DNA of 35,349 nt from positions 1-35,349 of the forward strand of contig CALXHO010000020.1 in NCBI GenBank assembly GCA_944388125.1, given 5' to 3'. This DNA is from an uncultured Gemmiger sp. Lineage in GTDB: Bacteria; Bacillota; Clostridia; Oscillospirales; Ruminococcaceae. The notes beneath the pieces are model-generated. The model had not been told where the DNA came from, searched no databases, and saw nothing but the letters and a program-made list of their open reading frames with translations. The position numbers and the translations under genes are program-made. Shown piece by piece: positions 1 to 6,967 of the stretch; position 1 is the stretch's first letter; each line of letters starts with the position of its first letter.

Positions 1-292
1 CCTGAGCGGCGGTGACATCGACCATCATGGGAACCTTACAGAAAGCATATGTCTCTGCAAAGGCCTGCCCGGCGGAGATGTTATGCAGAATGATCCGGTT
101 GCCCCATAGATCGATGTTTTCAATGTGGATTTCCCCGGACAACAGAATGCCGAATTCCAGCGTTTCATCGCCGGTATGAAAGATGACGCTGTCTTTGGGG
201 TACTCTGCAACACGGATGCACCGGCGGGCCAGCAGCTCATCATATTCCGAAGGTTCAATATTATGAAAAATGCGGGGGTGGGCGGGTTTCAT
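1..292 (-). CDS. Crp/Fnr-family transcriptional regulator (N-terminal part)
   Basis: The minus strand encodes about 97 residues from an ATG at 292-290 and runs off the left edge, so this is the N-terminal part only. The translation has the pattern of a cyclic-nucleotide-binding (Crp/Fnr) sensor domain: a short N-terminal helix, a segment like YPKDSVIFHTGDE, then LLSGEIHIENIDLWGNR and an ISAGQAFAE turn, matching the family's glycine-rich beta-roll. The DNA-binding helix-turn-helix would lie outside the window. An AAAGGAG ribosome site sits just upstream of the start. It diverges from the ferredoxin/cupin/Hcp genes, an arrangement like HcpR-type regulators of hcp in other anaerobes. Its ligand (heme/NO, other, or none) cannot be told from this fragment. 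HcpR-like function is inference. Confidence 0.88.
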   Translation of the reverse strand, partial: MKPAHPRIFHNIEPSEYDELLARRCIRVAEYPKDSVIFHTGDETLEFGILLSGEIHIENIDLWGNRIILHNISAGQAFAETYAFCKVPMMVDVTAAQ

Positions 293-307
293 GGGAAAAT
301 CTCCTTT

Positions 308-323
308 TGTGGTTATAACCACA
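308..323. promoter_or_regulatory. 16-bp perfect palindrome, probable Crp/Fnr operator
   Basis: TGTGGTTATAACCACA is identical to its reverse complement. Its half-sites TGTGG and CCACA, separated by 6 bp, have the geometry of a CRP-type site (TGTGA-N6-TCACA). The centre (315.5) lies exactly 41.5 bp upstream of the start predicted from the rightward -10 at 345-350, the class II activator position. For the leftward regulator promoter it lies at about +9 to +24, where binding would repress. The palindrome is seen; binding is inferred. Confidence 0.75.
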
Positions 324-337
324 TATTTGCTGCCCTG

Positions 338-366
338 ATTATAGTATACTGTGCCCAGAAAAACAA
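338..366 (-). promoter_or_regulatory. Sigma-70-type promoter of the Crp/Fnr regulator
   Basis: Read leftward, a TTGTTT -35 (366-361), a 17-bp spacer and a perfect TATAAT -10 (343-338) predict a start near 331. The 16-bp palindrome lies just downstream in the 5' leader, which suggests negative autoregulation. Confidence 0.6.
345..357 (+). promoter_or_regulatory. -10 element of the ferredoxin/Hcp cluster promoter
   Basis: TATACT at 345-350 predicts a start at A357. No recognisable -35 lies at the right distance, and the palindrome occupies that place, as expected for an activator-dependent class II promoter. The -10 nearly abuts the leftward -10 at 338-343, so the two promoters overlap and may compete. 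Confidence 0.55.
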
Positions 367-381
367 GGAGGGCGTGAATAT

Positions 382-1068
382 ATGATACGCAGGATCATTC
401 AGATCGACGAAGGAAAATGCAACGGCTGCGGTGCTTGTGCCCGGGCCTGCCATGAAGGGGCCATCGGCATGGTGAACGGCAAGGCAAAACTGCTGCGCGA
501 CGATTACTGTGACGGTCTGGGGGATTGTCTCCCGACCTGCCCGACGGGCGCCATCACCTTTGTGGAGCGTGAGGCGGAGGCCTACAATGAGCAGGCGGTG
601 CAGGCGAACAAGAACAAGCGTCCCGCCGGATGCCCCGGTCAGCAGCTGAAACGCTTTCATCCGGAGGCGGCTGCTGTGCCCGCTGCAACTGTGGCCCCTG
701 CGACCTCACAGCTGGGTCAGTGGCCCTGCCAGATCAAGCTGGTGCCGGTCAATGCGCCTTACTTTGATCAGGCAAAACTTCTGATTGCAGCCGACTGCAC
801 GGCGTTTGCCTATGCCAATCTGCACCAGGAATTCATGCGGGGCAAGATCACACTGGTTGGCTGTCCCAAGCTGGACAGTGTGGATTACAGCACAAAACTG
901 ACCGAGATTATCCGCAACAATGACATCCGCAGTGTCACCATTGTGCGAATGGAGGTGCCTTGCTGCGGCGGCCTGGAACTTGCCGCCAAAAAGGCATTGC
1001 AGAACAGCGGAAAGTTTCTTCCCTGGCAGGTGGTGACCATTTCCACCGACGGAAGGATTCTGGACTGA
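382..1068 (+). CDS. 4Fe-4S dicluster ferredoxin-like protein with extra C-terminal domain
   Basis: A 228-residue protein with an N-terminal bacterial ferredoxin fold. Cluster ligands C13, C16, C19 and C23 are followed by a second, less regular set around C43, C49 and C53 (ending CPTG). The first ~60 residues would therefore hold two [4Fe-4S] clusters or one and a half. The remaining ~140 residues form a separate domain with further cysteines, including VGCPKL and a VPCCGG motif near the C-terminus. This C-terminal domain recurs in anaerobe ferredoxin-like proteins of unknown function. The AAGGAGGG site at 365-372 supports the ATG at 382. It is first in the cluster that ends in hcp, so a role as electron donor or redox partner of Hcp is a fair inference. 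The cysteine pair in the C-terminal domain could bind another metal or form a disulfide. Confidence 0.85.
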   Translation: MIRRIIQIDEGKCNGCGACARACHEGAIGMVNGKAKLLRDDYCDGLGDCLPTCPTGAITFVEREAEAYNEQAVQANKNKRPAGCPGQQLKRFHPEAAAVPAATVAPATSQLGQWPCQIKLVPVNAPYFDQAKLLIAADCTAFAYANLHQEFMRGKITLVGCPKLDSVDYSTKLTEIIRNNDIRSVTIVRMEVPCCGGLELAAKKALQNSGKFLPWQVVTISTDGRILD

Positions 1069-1143
1069 TTACGGAACGCGCAGCCGTATCTGCATAAATC
1101 ACCCAGACGTTAAAAAACTAAATATAGAAACAGGAGGGCCGTT

Positions 1144-1470
1144 ATGGGTATGAAGAATATCAGCCAGGCAGAGGTCTTGGCACTGAAAAACCAGATCGCT
1201 TATCAGGAGGGCCAGGTCGTCAGCAAGACGCTGGCACAGAATAACGCTGTCAGCATCACGCTGTTCTCCTTTGCAAAGGGAGAGGAGATCAGCACGCACA
1301 AGTCGGGCGGAGACGCGATGGTCACCTGCCTGGACGGCGTGGGAAAAATCACCATCGACGGGGCAGAGTACCTTCTGCATGAAGGCGAATCCATTGTGAT
1401 GCCCGCGGGCCATCCCCATGCCGTCTACGGGGAGGAAGCCTTCAAGATGCTGCTGGTCGTTGTCTTTTAA
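1144..1470 (+). CDS. Small cupin-domain protein
   Basis: A 108-residue single-domain cupin. The two cupin motifs are visible. The first runs from about G46 to G65 with H52 as a possible metal ligand. The second, EGESIVMPAGHPHAV, carries H90 and H92. The first motif lacks the usual HxH pair, so metal binding may be incomplete or atypical. An AGGAGGG ribosome site precedes the ATG. The gene follows the dicluster ferredoxin by 75 bp and precedes the small ferredoxin by 17 bp, so it is probably co-transcribed towards hcp. Cupins of this size occur next to hcp and other redox genes in Clostridia, but no substrate is known to me. A sensing or small-molecule-binding role is only a guess. Confidence 0.8.
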   Translation: MGMKNISQAEVLALKNQIAYQEGQVVSKTLAQNNAVSITLFSFAKGEEISTHKSGGDAMVTCLDGVGKITIDGAEYLLHEGESIVMPAGHPHAVYGEEAFKMLLVVVF

Positions 1471-1487
1471 GGAAAGGAGAACTCGAC

Positions 1488-1685
1488 ATGAAAGCAATGG
1501 TAGATCAGGAGACCTGCATCGGTTGCGGGCTTTGCTGCGACACCTGCGACGCTGTGTTCCGTATGAACGATGACGGAAAAGCCGAGGCGTATCAGACTGT
1601 GAACAGCGAGGACGAACCCACAGTGCAAAGTGCCATCGACAACTGCCCGGTCTCGGCAATCTACTGGGATGAATCCGCAGACTGA
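1488..1685 (+). CDS. Single-cluster [4Fe-4S] ferredoxin
   Basis: A 65-residue ferredoxin of the monocluster type. Ligands C10, C13, C16 and C53 (in the ending NCPVSAI) form one [4Fe-4S] centre. C17 and C20 remain spare; in related monocluster ferredoxins a spare cysteine near this position joins a disulfide. The acidic composition fits an electron carrier. An AAGGAG-type site lies just before the ATG. It ends 28 bp before hcp, and small ferredoxins beside hcp are a recognised pattern in anaerobes. The simplest reading is that it delivers electrons to Hcp. That partnership is inferred from position. Confidence 0.9.
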   Translation: MKAMVDQETCIGCGLCCDTCDAVFRMNDDGKAEAYQTVNSEDEPTVQSAIDNCPVSAIYWDESAD

Positions 1686-1713
1686 ACCACTTGAACAAGG
1701 AGAACCCAAACCC

Positions 1714-3354
1714 ATGGAACAGAAAATGTTTTGCTATCAGTGCCAGGAAACCGCAGGCTGCAAGGGCTGCACAATGGTCGGTGTATGCGGCAAAAAGCCG
1801 GATGTTGCCGCCATGCAGGATCTTCTGGTGTACGTGACCAAAGGCCTTTCGGCAGTGACCACCGCTCTGCGCAAGGAAAACAAAGAGGTGTCGGCCGATG
1901 TCAATCACCTCATTACACTCAACCTGTTCACCACGATCACCAATGCAAATTTTGACCGGGAAAGCATTGAGACACGCATCCGCGCCACGCTGGACGCCAA
2001 GAAGGAGGAATTGGCGCGCCTGAGCAATCGTTCCGGCTTGCCGGAGGCTGCCCGGTGGGATGGTTCCGACAATTGGGAGGCCAAGGCCAAAACGGTCGGT
2101 GTTCTCTCAACGGAAAACGAGGACATCCGCTCCCTGCGGGAGCTGATCACCTACGGCCTGAAAGGCCTTTCCGCCTATTCCAAGCATGCAAACGCCCTGC
2201 TGAAGGATGACGAGGAGGTGGATGCCTTTTTGCAGAGGGCACTGGCCGCCACGCTGGATGACGGCCTCACGGTGGATGATCTGATAGCCCTGACGCTGGA
2301 AACGGGCAAATACGGCGTTGCCGGTATGGCTCTGCTGGACAAGGCCAACACCACCGCATACGGAAATCCGGAGATCACCCGGGTGAATATCGGCGTGCGG
2401 AACAATCCGGGCATTCTCGTCTCGGGTCACGACCTGCGGGATCTGGAAATGCTTCTGGAGCAGACCCAGGGCACCGGTGTCGATGTATATACCCATTCGG
2501 AGATGTTGCCAGCCCACTATTATCCTGCATTCAAAAAGTATCCCAACTTTGCAGGCAATTACGGCAATGCGTGGTGGAAGCAGAAGGAAGAGTTTGATTC
2601 CTTCCATGGCCCGATCCTGATGACCACCAACTGCATCGTTCCGCCGAAGGACAGCTACAAGGATCGCCTGTATACCACCGGCGCCGCCGGATACCCCGGC
2701 TGCAAGCACATCCCCGGCGGCATCGGTGAACAGAAGGACTTTTCCGCCATCATCGAGCAGGCAAAACGCTGCCCGCCGCCTGCTGAAATTGAGACCGGTG
2801 AGATCATCGGAGGCTTTGCCCATGCTCAGGTTCTGGCCCTGGCAGATAAGATTGTGGACGCGGTCAAGAGCGGTGCGATCAAAAAGTTTGTGGTCATGGC
2901 CGGCTGTGACGGCCGTGCCAAGAGCCGTGAGTATTATACCGAGTTTGCAAAGGCTCTGCCCAAGGATACCGTTATCCTGACGGCAGGCTGTGCAAAGTAT
3001 AAGTACAACAAGCTGGACCTCGGTGACATCGGAGGAATTCCCCGTGTGCTGGACGCCGGCCAGTGCAATGACTCCTACTCGCTGGCGGTCATTGCCCTCA
3101 AACTCAAGGAAGTCTTTGGATTGGATGACGTGAACCAGCTTCCCATCATTTACAACATTGCCTGGTATGAGCAGAAAGCGGTCATCGTTCTGCTGGCGCT
3201 GCTGTATCTGGGCGTGAAGAATATCCATCTCGGTCCCACGCTGCCCGCTTTTATGAGCCCCAATGTGGCCAAGGTCCTGATTGAAAACTTTGGCATCGCG
3301 GGGATCGGAACAGTCGAGGATGACATGAAACTGTTCTTTGGAGAAAAAGCCTGA
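1714..3354 (+). CDS. hcp: Hybrid cluster protein (hydroxylamine/nitric oxide reductase), class I
   Basis: A 546-residue hybrid cluster protein. Its N-terminus shows the class I cysteine pattern C-X2-C-X8-C-X5-C (C7, C10, C19, C25), which binds the cubane cluster. Downstream segments such as [31 protein letters not shown] and [13 protein letters not shown] match the conserved regions that hold the hybrid 4Fe-2S-2O cluster. Hcp proteins reduce nitric oxide to N2O and also hydroxylamine; they protect anaerobes from nitrosative stress in the cytoplasm. The frame stays open upstream to 1630, inside the ferredoxin gene, but the ATG at 1714 has an AAGGAG site at 1697-1702 and gives the family N-terminus [12 protein letters not shown] terminator follows, so this is the last gene of the cluster. 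Length is normal for the family. Confidence 0.97.
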   Translation: MEQKMFCYQCQETAGCKGCTMVGVCGKKPDVAAMQDLLVYVTKGLSAVTTALRKENKEVSADVNHLITLNLFTTITNANFDRESIETRIRATLDAKKEELARLSNRSGLPEAARWDGSDNWEAKAKTVGVLSTENEDIRSLRELITYGLKGLSAYSKHANALLKDDEEVDAFLQRALAATLDDGLTVDDLIALTLETGKYGVAGMALLDKANTTAYGNPEITRVNIGVRNNPGILVSGHDLRDLEMLLEQTQGTGVDVYTHSEMLPAHYYPAFKKYPNFAGNYGNAWWKQKEEFDSFHGPILMTTNCIVPPKDSYKDRLYTTGAAGYPGCKHIPGGIGEQKDFSAIIEQAKRCPPPAEIETGEIIGGFAHAQVLALADKIVDAVKSGAIKKFVVMAGCDGRAKSREYYTEFAKALPKDTVILTAGCAKYKYNKLDLGDIGGIPRVLDAGQCNDSYSLAVIALKLKEVFGLDDVNQLPIIYNIAWYEQKAVIVLLALLYLGVKNIHLGPTLPAFMSPNVAKVLIENFGIAGIGTVEDDMKLFFGEKA

Positions 3355-3417
3355 GCCAAACCGGCTTTCTCCTGATGGATAACAAAAGGACGTCTGAACT
3401 TTCAGCCGGCTCCAATG

Positions 3418-3447
3418 GCCGCTCTGCTGCCTGCAGGGCGGCTTTTT
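3418..3447 (+). terminator. Rho-independent terminator after hcp
   Basis: GCCGCTCTG (3418-3426) pairs with CAGGGCGGC (3434-3442) with one G-U pair around a 7-base loop, followed directly by TTTTT. Confidence 0.8.
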
Positions 3448-3726
3448 GCTTATCTCTGCACCCAGCCTGCAGATTAAACCGCAAATCAGGGATTCCATGA
3501 GAAGCGCCTTTGGTCTATCACAAGGTTTTATGCTGGGGGCAGAACAGGAAGAAAAGCTTTTTACGGCTGCATCTAAAAGCAGATCACCTTGTTGTCGAAC
3601 GGATGTTCCGCTTGATGATTCGGCCGGACACTATGGGAACGCTGTGCAATATGGGGGCAGGGCATGGATTCGCAAAACCTAAAAATCATCTGCCATGTTG
3701 CCGTGGCTGATGTACGAAAAAAATAG
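3448..3726. other. Gene-free stretch between the hcp terminator and repeat copy A
   Basis: I see no supportable gene. Open frames of 66-78 codons exist on the plus strand, but they lack Shine-Dalgarno sites, overlap each other in different frames and show no recognisable family. No clear structured RNA or promoter is visible. It could be a decayed gene or other insertion remnant. Confidence 0.4.
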
Positions 3727-3949
3727 AAAAAGCCCTCCGGCGTTCTGCGCAGTTCCATAAGAAAACAAAGTCGCAAACTTCTGTCTGCAAAGCGGCATCT
3801 GCCGCGTTATCGGGCTTTGCCTTCCACAATGGAGGGCAAAGCCTTCTGCCTTGCATCTGCCGCCTTGCGGCGATTTTGCGATGCCTCGCAGTTTTTGCAG
3901 AACCTTTGTTTTCTCATGTCACTCGCGCGTATGCGCCGGAGGACTTTTT
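3727..3949. repeat. Dispersed inverted-repeat element, copy A
   Basis: The core (3747-3928) aligns with a second copy at 12097-12276. Shared segments include AGAAAACAAAG, GGCATCTGC, TATCGGG, CTGCCTTGC and GTCACTCGCGC. The ends are imperfect inverted repeats: GCGCAGTTCCAT and AGAAAACAAAG at 3747-3770 against CTTTGTTTTCT and CACTCGCGC at 3904-3928. In this copy an outer 16-bp pair with one mismatch (AAAAAGCCCTCCGGCG, 3727-3742, and 3934-3949) extends the palindrome. A small inner hairpin (GGCTTTGCC/GGCAAAGCC) lies in the middle. It codes for nothing convincing. It resembles a non-autonomous MITE-like or REP-type intergenic repeat. Confidence 0.75.
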
Positions 3950-3971
3950 CAGTGAAATTGTTTTGTAAGAC

Positions 3972-4985
3972 TTACAGACGGACCATGTCGCGGCTGATTT
4001 CAGCCAGGTTATGGGCGCCGCACATGGACATGGTGTCGGAGAGCTCACCCTCAAGTTTGTCGACGAGGGCCTTGACGCCGTCCGCCGCGCCACCGTAAAC
4101 GGCTGTCACAAACGGACGTGCAATCAGCACTGCGGTCGCACCCATGGCCAGTGCCTTGAATACATCCACGCCGCTGCGGATACCGCCATCCACCAGAACG
4201 GCACAGCGCCCGGCCACAGCATCGACGATCTCGGGCAAAACTTCGGCGGTGGCGGGGGTCTGGTCCAGCACGCGGCCGCCGTGGTTGGAAACAACGATGG
4301 CCGAGGCACCGGCCTGGACGGCTTTCTCGGCACCGCGGGCGGTCATGATGCCCTTGACGATGAAAGGCACTTTGGCATCGGAAATGATCTGAGCCAGCTC
4401 TTCCACCGTCTTGCTGCCTGCGGGCGGGTTGAGATTTTTCAGGAAGGGGAGACCAGCCGCGTCAATGTCCATGGCCACGGCAAAAGCGCCGCAGTCGCGG
4501 ACCATTTCCATTTTTTCCGCGATGGTGCCGGCGTCCCAGGGCTTCACGGTGGGAATGCCGAACCCATCCGCCGCCTTGATTGCCTTGCAGGCAGCGACCA
4601 TCACGGCGGGGTTGGTACCGTCGCCGGTGAATGCCAGGATCCCGCTGTCCCGGCAGGCGGAGACGAGAATGTCGTTGTAGGCGGGGTCATCGTATTTGGA
4701 ACCGTAATGCAGCTGCACCGCACCCACGGGACCGGCAAAAACGGGGATGCGGTAGCTGTGACCGAACAGTTCCAGCCGGGTGTCCGGCGCACCCGAGGCG
4801 CAGAGGGTATCCATATTGACGCGGATGTTCTGCCAGGCACTGTAATTGCGGATGGCGACGTCGCCCACTCCCTTGGCGCCGGGGCCGGGAACGGTGTTCC
4901 GGCAGCCGCGGCCGTCACAGACCGGGCAAACCTTGCAGGGGCCCATCTGGCCTCTGGCGGACTGTAAAACTTCCTGATATGTCAT
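3972..4985 (-). CDS. FMN-dependent alpha-hydroxy-acid oxidase/dehydrogenase (L-lactate oxidase-like)
   Basis: A 337-residue TIM-barrel flavoenzyme. Family marks are the SNHGGR segment with catalytic H235, KGIMTARGAE with the substrate/FMN-binding lysine, and DGGIRSGVDVFKALAMGA, the FMN phosphate site. Such enzymes oxidise L-lactate or related 2-hydroxy acids to 2-oxo acids. The open frame extends upstream to 5279, but the ATG at 4985 has a GAGGAG site and gives a family-like start. Unusual is a four-cysteine N-terminal motif, C17-X2-C20-X2-C23-X4-C28, absent from classical lactate oxidases; it could bind Zn or Fe-S. In an anaerobe, an electron acceptor other than O2 is likely. It diverges from cstA, which suggests a shared lactate/pyruvate theme. 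The exact substrate is not known. Confidence 0.9.
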   Translation of the reverse strand: MTYQEVLQSARGQMGPCKVCPVCDGRGCRNTVPGPGAKGVGDVAIRNYSAWQNIRVNMDTLCASGAPDTRLELFGHSYRIPVFAGPVGAVQLHYGSKYDDPAYNDILVSACRDSGILAFTGDGTNPAVMVAACKAIKAADGFGIPTVKPWDAGTIAEKMEMVRDCGAFAVAMDIDAAGLPFLKNLNPPAGSKTVEELAQIISDAKVPFIVKGIMTARGAEKAVQAGASAIVVSNHGGRVLDQTPATAEVLPEIVDAVAGRCAVLVDGGIRSGVDVFKALAMGATAVLIARPFVTAVYGGAADGVKALVDKLEGELSDTMSMCGAHNLAEISRDMVRL

Positions 4986-5049
4986 AGTTATGCGCGCTCC
5001 TCTTACCAATAATCCGAGCAGGCACGCGGTCTGCCCCATGTACAGCCTT

Positions 5050-5078
5050 ATTGTAGCGCGCCGGGCACTCTGGTGCAA
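5050..5078 (-). promoter_or_regulatory. Promoter of the hydroxy-acid oxidase gene
   Basis: Read leftward, TTGCAC (5078-5073), a 17-bp spacer and TACAAT (5055-5050) predict a start near 5043 and a leader of about 58 bases before the ATG at 4985. Confidence 0.5.
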
Positions 5079-5264
5079 GGCGGGAATGGGAAAAAGGCCC
5101 TGGTTATCCGGATTTTTAAGCCTGAGTGCATTGAATCCCAAAAACTGAGATGCTGATGCAATTTGTGGGGCAGACAAAATAAACGATGCAACGACAATCG
5201 TAAAAGCGTTGGGGAAAACCTCCAAAAAATATGAATAAATAAAAAAATATTTGTGAATAAAGTG
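5079..5264. other. AT-rich spacer between divergent promoters
   Basis: This part of the 372-bp gap between the hydroxy-acid oxidase and cstA carries no gene. It becomes markedly AT-rich towards cstA (5219-5280), as is typical upstream of a strong promoter. I see no clear palindromic operator. Confidence 0.4.
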
Positions 5265-5292
5265 TTGAATTTTGAGCAAAACAGGCTATAAT
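5265..5292 (+). promoter_or_regulatory. Promoter of cstA
   Basis: TTGAAT (5265-5270), a 16-bp spacer and a perfect TATAAT (5287-5292) predict a start near 5299. The upstream region is A/T-rich and could act as an UP element. The leader holds a small GCCC-GAGA-GGGC hairpin ahead of the AAGGAGG site. Confidence 0.7.
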
Positions 5293-5357
5293 GAGAATCG
5301 CGAGAAGATGCTTCGCCCGAGAGGGCGGGCACAAAATTTTACAAGGAGGAATCATTG

Positions 5358-6833
5358 ATGGTTAGTTTTTTTGTCTGCCTGGTGCTGCTGATCGTCGGCT
5401 ACTTTACATATGGTAAAGTTGTGGACAACACTTTTGGGCCAGATGACCGCGAAACCCCCGCTGTCCGTATTAATGACGGCGTTGATTACGTGGTTCTTCC
5501 CCAATGGAAGCTGTTCCTGATCCAGCTGCTCAACATCGCCGGCCTGGGCCCGATTTTCGGTGCCATGCAGGGTGCACTGTGGGGGCCCGTGGTGTTCCTT
5601 TGGATCACCTTCGGCACCATCTTTGCAGGCGGTGTGCATGACTACTTCTCCGGTATGATGAGTGAACGTGAGGACGGTGCTTCCGTCGCTGAGATCACCG
5701 GCGATTATCTTGGCAACACCATGAAGAATATCATGCGTGTTTTCTCGGTCGTTCTGCTCATCATGGTCGGCACGGTGTTTGCGGTTGGACCTGCCGGTCT
5801 GATCGTCACGCTGTTCAAGAATGCCGGTGTGGGCGGTGTGTTCGCCACAACGCTGTTCTGGCTGATCATCATCCTGATTTATTACTTCATTGCAACTTTC
5901 ATTTCCATCGACGCGGTTATCGGCAAGATCTATCCTCTGTTCGGTGTCTGCCTGCTGGTCATGGCAGTGGGCGTTGCCTTTGGCGTCGTCACCAACCCCA
6001 ACTATGTGATTCCTGAAATCTGGGATCATCTGTACAACATGCATCCCTCCGGAACTCCGATCTGGAGCTTCATGTTTATCACGGTTGCCTGCGGCGCAAT
6101 CTCCGGCTTCCATTCTACCCAGTCTCCGCTGATGGCCCGCTGCATGAAGAGCGAGAAACAGGGCCACTTCGTCTTCTACGGTGCCATGGTCTGTGAGGGC
6201 GTGATCGCTCTGATCTGGGCAGCTGCCGGCTGCTCCATCTACGAGGTCACCGGCGGCCTGAACACCGGTCTGGCCGATATCCTGGCCGACGGTCAGTCCG
6301 CAGCCATTTACGATGTCTGTGTCAAGACCATGGGCGGCGCCGGCGTTGTGCTTGCCATGCTTGGTGTCATTGCCTGCCCCATCACCTCCGGTGATACGGC
6401 CTTCCGTTCGGCCCGCCTGACCCTGGCTGACTGGCTCAAGATCGACCAGAACAGCTGGAGCAATCGTCTCAAGCTCTGCATTCCTGTCCTGGGCGTCGGT
6501 GCTATCCTGGGTATCGGCAACGCGCTGGGCGCGATCGACTACACGGTGATCTGGCGTTACTTCAGCTGGACCAACCAGACCCTGGCCATGATCGTTCTGT
6601 GGGCTGCTTCCATGTATCTCTTCCGCAACAAGAAGAACTACTGGATCACCGCAGTGCCTGCCACCTTCATGACCGCGGTGTCCATCACCTATTTCTGCAT
6701 GGCACCGGAATGCCTGGGTGCTTTCGGCATCGGTGCAGCAGTGGCATACCCGGCTGGCATTATCGTTGCCATCCTGTTCCTGGGACTGTTCCTGCGCGCC
6801 ACCAGGAAGCCTGCTCCCGCGGCAAACAAATAA
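5358..6833 (+). CDS. cstA: CstA-family carbon starvation transporter
   Basis: A 491-residue polytopic membrane protein. It opens with a hydrophobic helix ending in YFTYGKVVDNTFGPDD and continues with PVVFLWITFGTIFAGGVHDY, the conserved CstA core. About 12-14 hydrophobic segments follow, including SGFHSTQSPLMARCM, PITSGDTAFRSARLTLADW and YFSWTNQTLAM, which are CstA signatures. This is the shorter form common in Firmicutes; the E. coli protein is about 700 residues. CstA and its paralogue BtsT import pyruvate in E. coli, and CstA has also been tied to peptide uptake. The ATG at 5358 is preferred over the TTG at 5355 because AAGGAGG (5343-5349) is then 8 bases away. It diverges from the 2-hydroxy-acid oxidase, which fits pyruvate/lactate metabolism. 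The transported substrate is inferred. Confidence 0.95.
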   Translation: MVSFFVCLVLLIVGYFTYGKVVDNTFGPDDRETPAVRINDGVDYVVLPQWKLFLIQLLNIAGLGPIFGAMQGALWGPVVFLWITFGTIFAGGVHDYFSGMMSEREDGASVAEITGDYLGNTMKNIMRVFSVVLLIMVGTVFAVGPAGLIVTLFKNAGVGGVFATTLFWLIIILIYYFIATFISIDAVIGKIYPLFGVCLLVMAVGVAFGVVTNPNYVIPEIWDHLYNMHPSGTPIWSFMFITVACGAISGFHSTQSPLMARCMKSEKQGHFVFYGAMVCEGVIALIWAAAGCSIYEVTGGLNTGLADILADGQSAAIYDVCVKTMGGAGVVLAMLGVIACPITSGDTAFRSARLTLADWLKIDQNSWSNRLKLCIPVLGVGAILGIGNALGAIDYTVIWRYFSWTNQTLAMIVLWAASMYLFRNKKNYWITAVPATFMTAVSITYFCMAPECLGAFGIGAAVAYPAGIIVAILFLGLFLRATRKPAPAANK

Positions 6834-6871
6834 CCTTTGCATCCAAACAGGCAAGAATTTTCTCGCGTCTG

Positions 6872-6911
6872 CACGGGGCCGTTGCTATGCAGCGGCCCCT
6901 GTGCTGATTTT
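6872..6911 (+). terminator. Terminator-like hairpin after cstA
   Basis: A strong stem (CAC-GGGGCCGTTGC with GCAGCGGCCCC-TGTG, one bulge, 3-base loop) ends at 6903, followed after four bases by TTTT. The T tract is short, so termination may be partial. Confidence 0.55.
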
Positions 6912-6967
6912 ACAGCAACCCGTCCGGGCGCTGTCCCGGTATCCATTCCATCGGGAGGAAACCGACC

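Noticed and set aside
1630-1713. N-terminal extension of Hcp from 1630
   Set aside because: It lies inside the ferredoxin gene; ATG 1714 has a good ribosome site and gives the family N-terminus.
3446-3710. Two overlapping open frames of 78 and 66 codons after the hcp terminator
   Set aside because: No ribosome sites, no family match, and different frames covering the same bases; treated as non-coding.
4011-4967. Long 318-codon open frame on the plus strand
   Set aside because: It is the antisense shadow of the hydroxy-acid oxidase gene, whose minus-strand product has clear FMN-enzyme motifs; the plus translation is His/Gly-rich and family-less.
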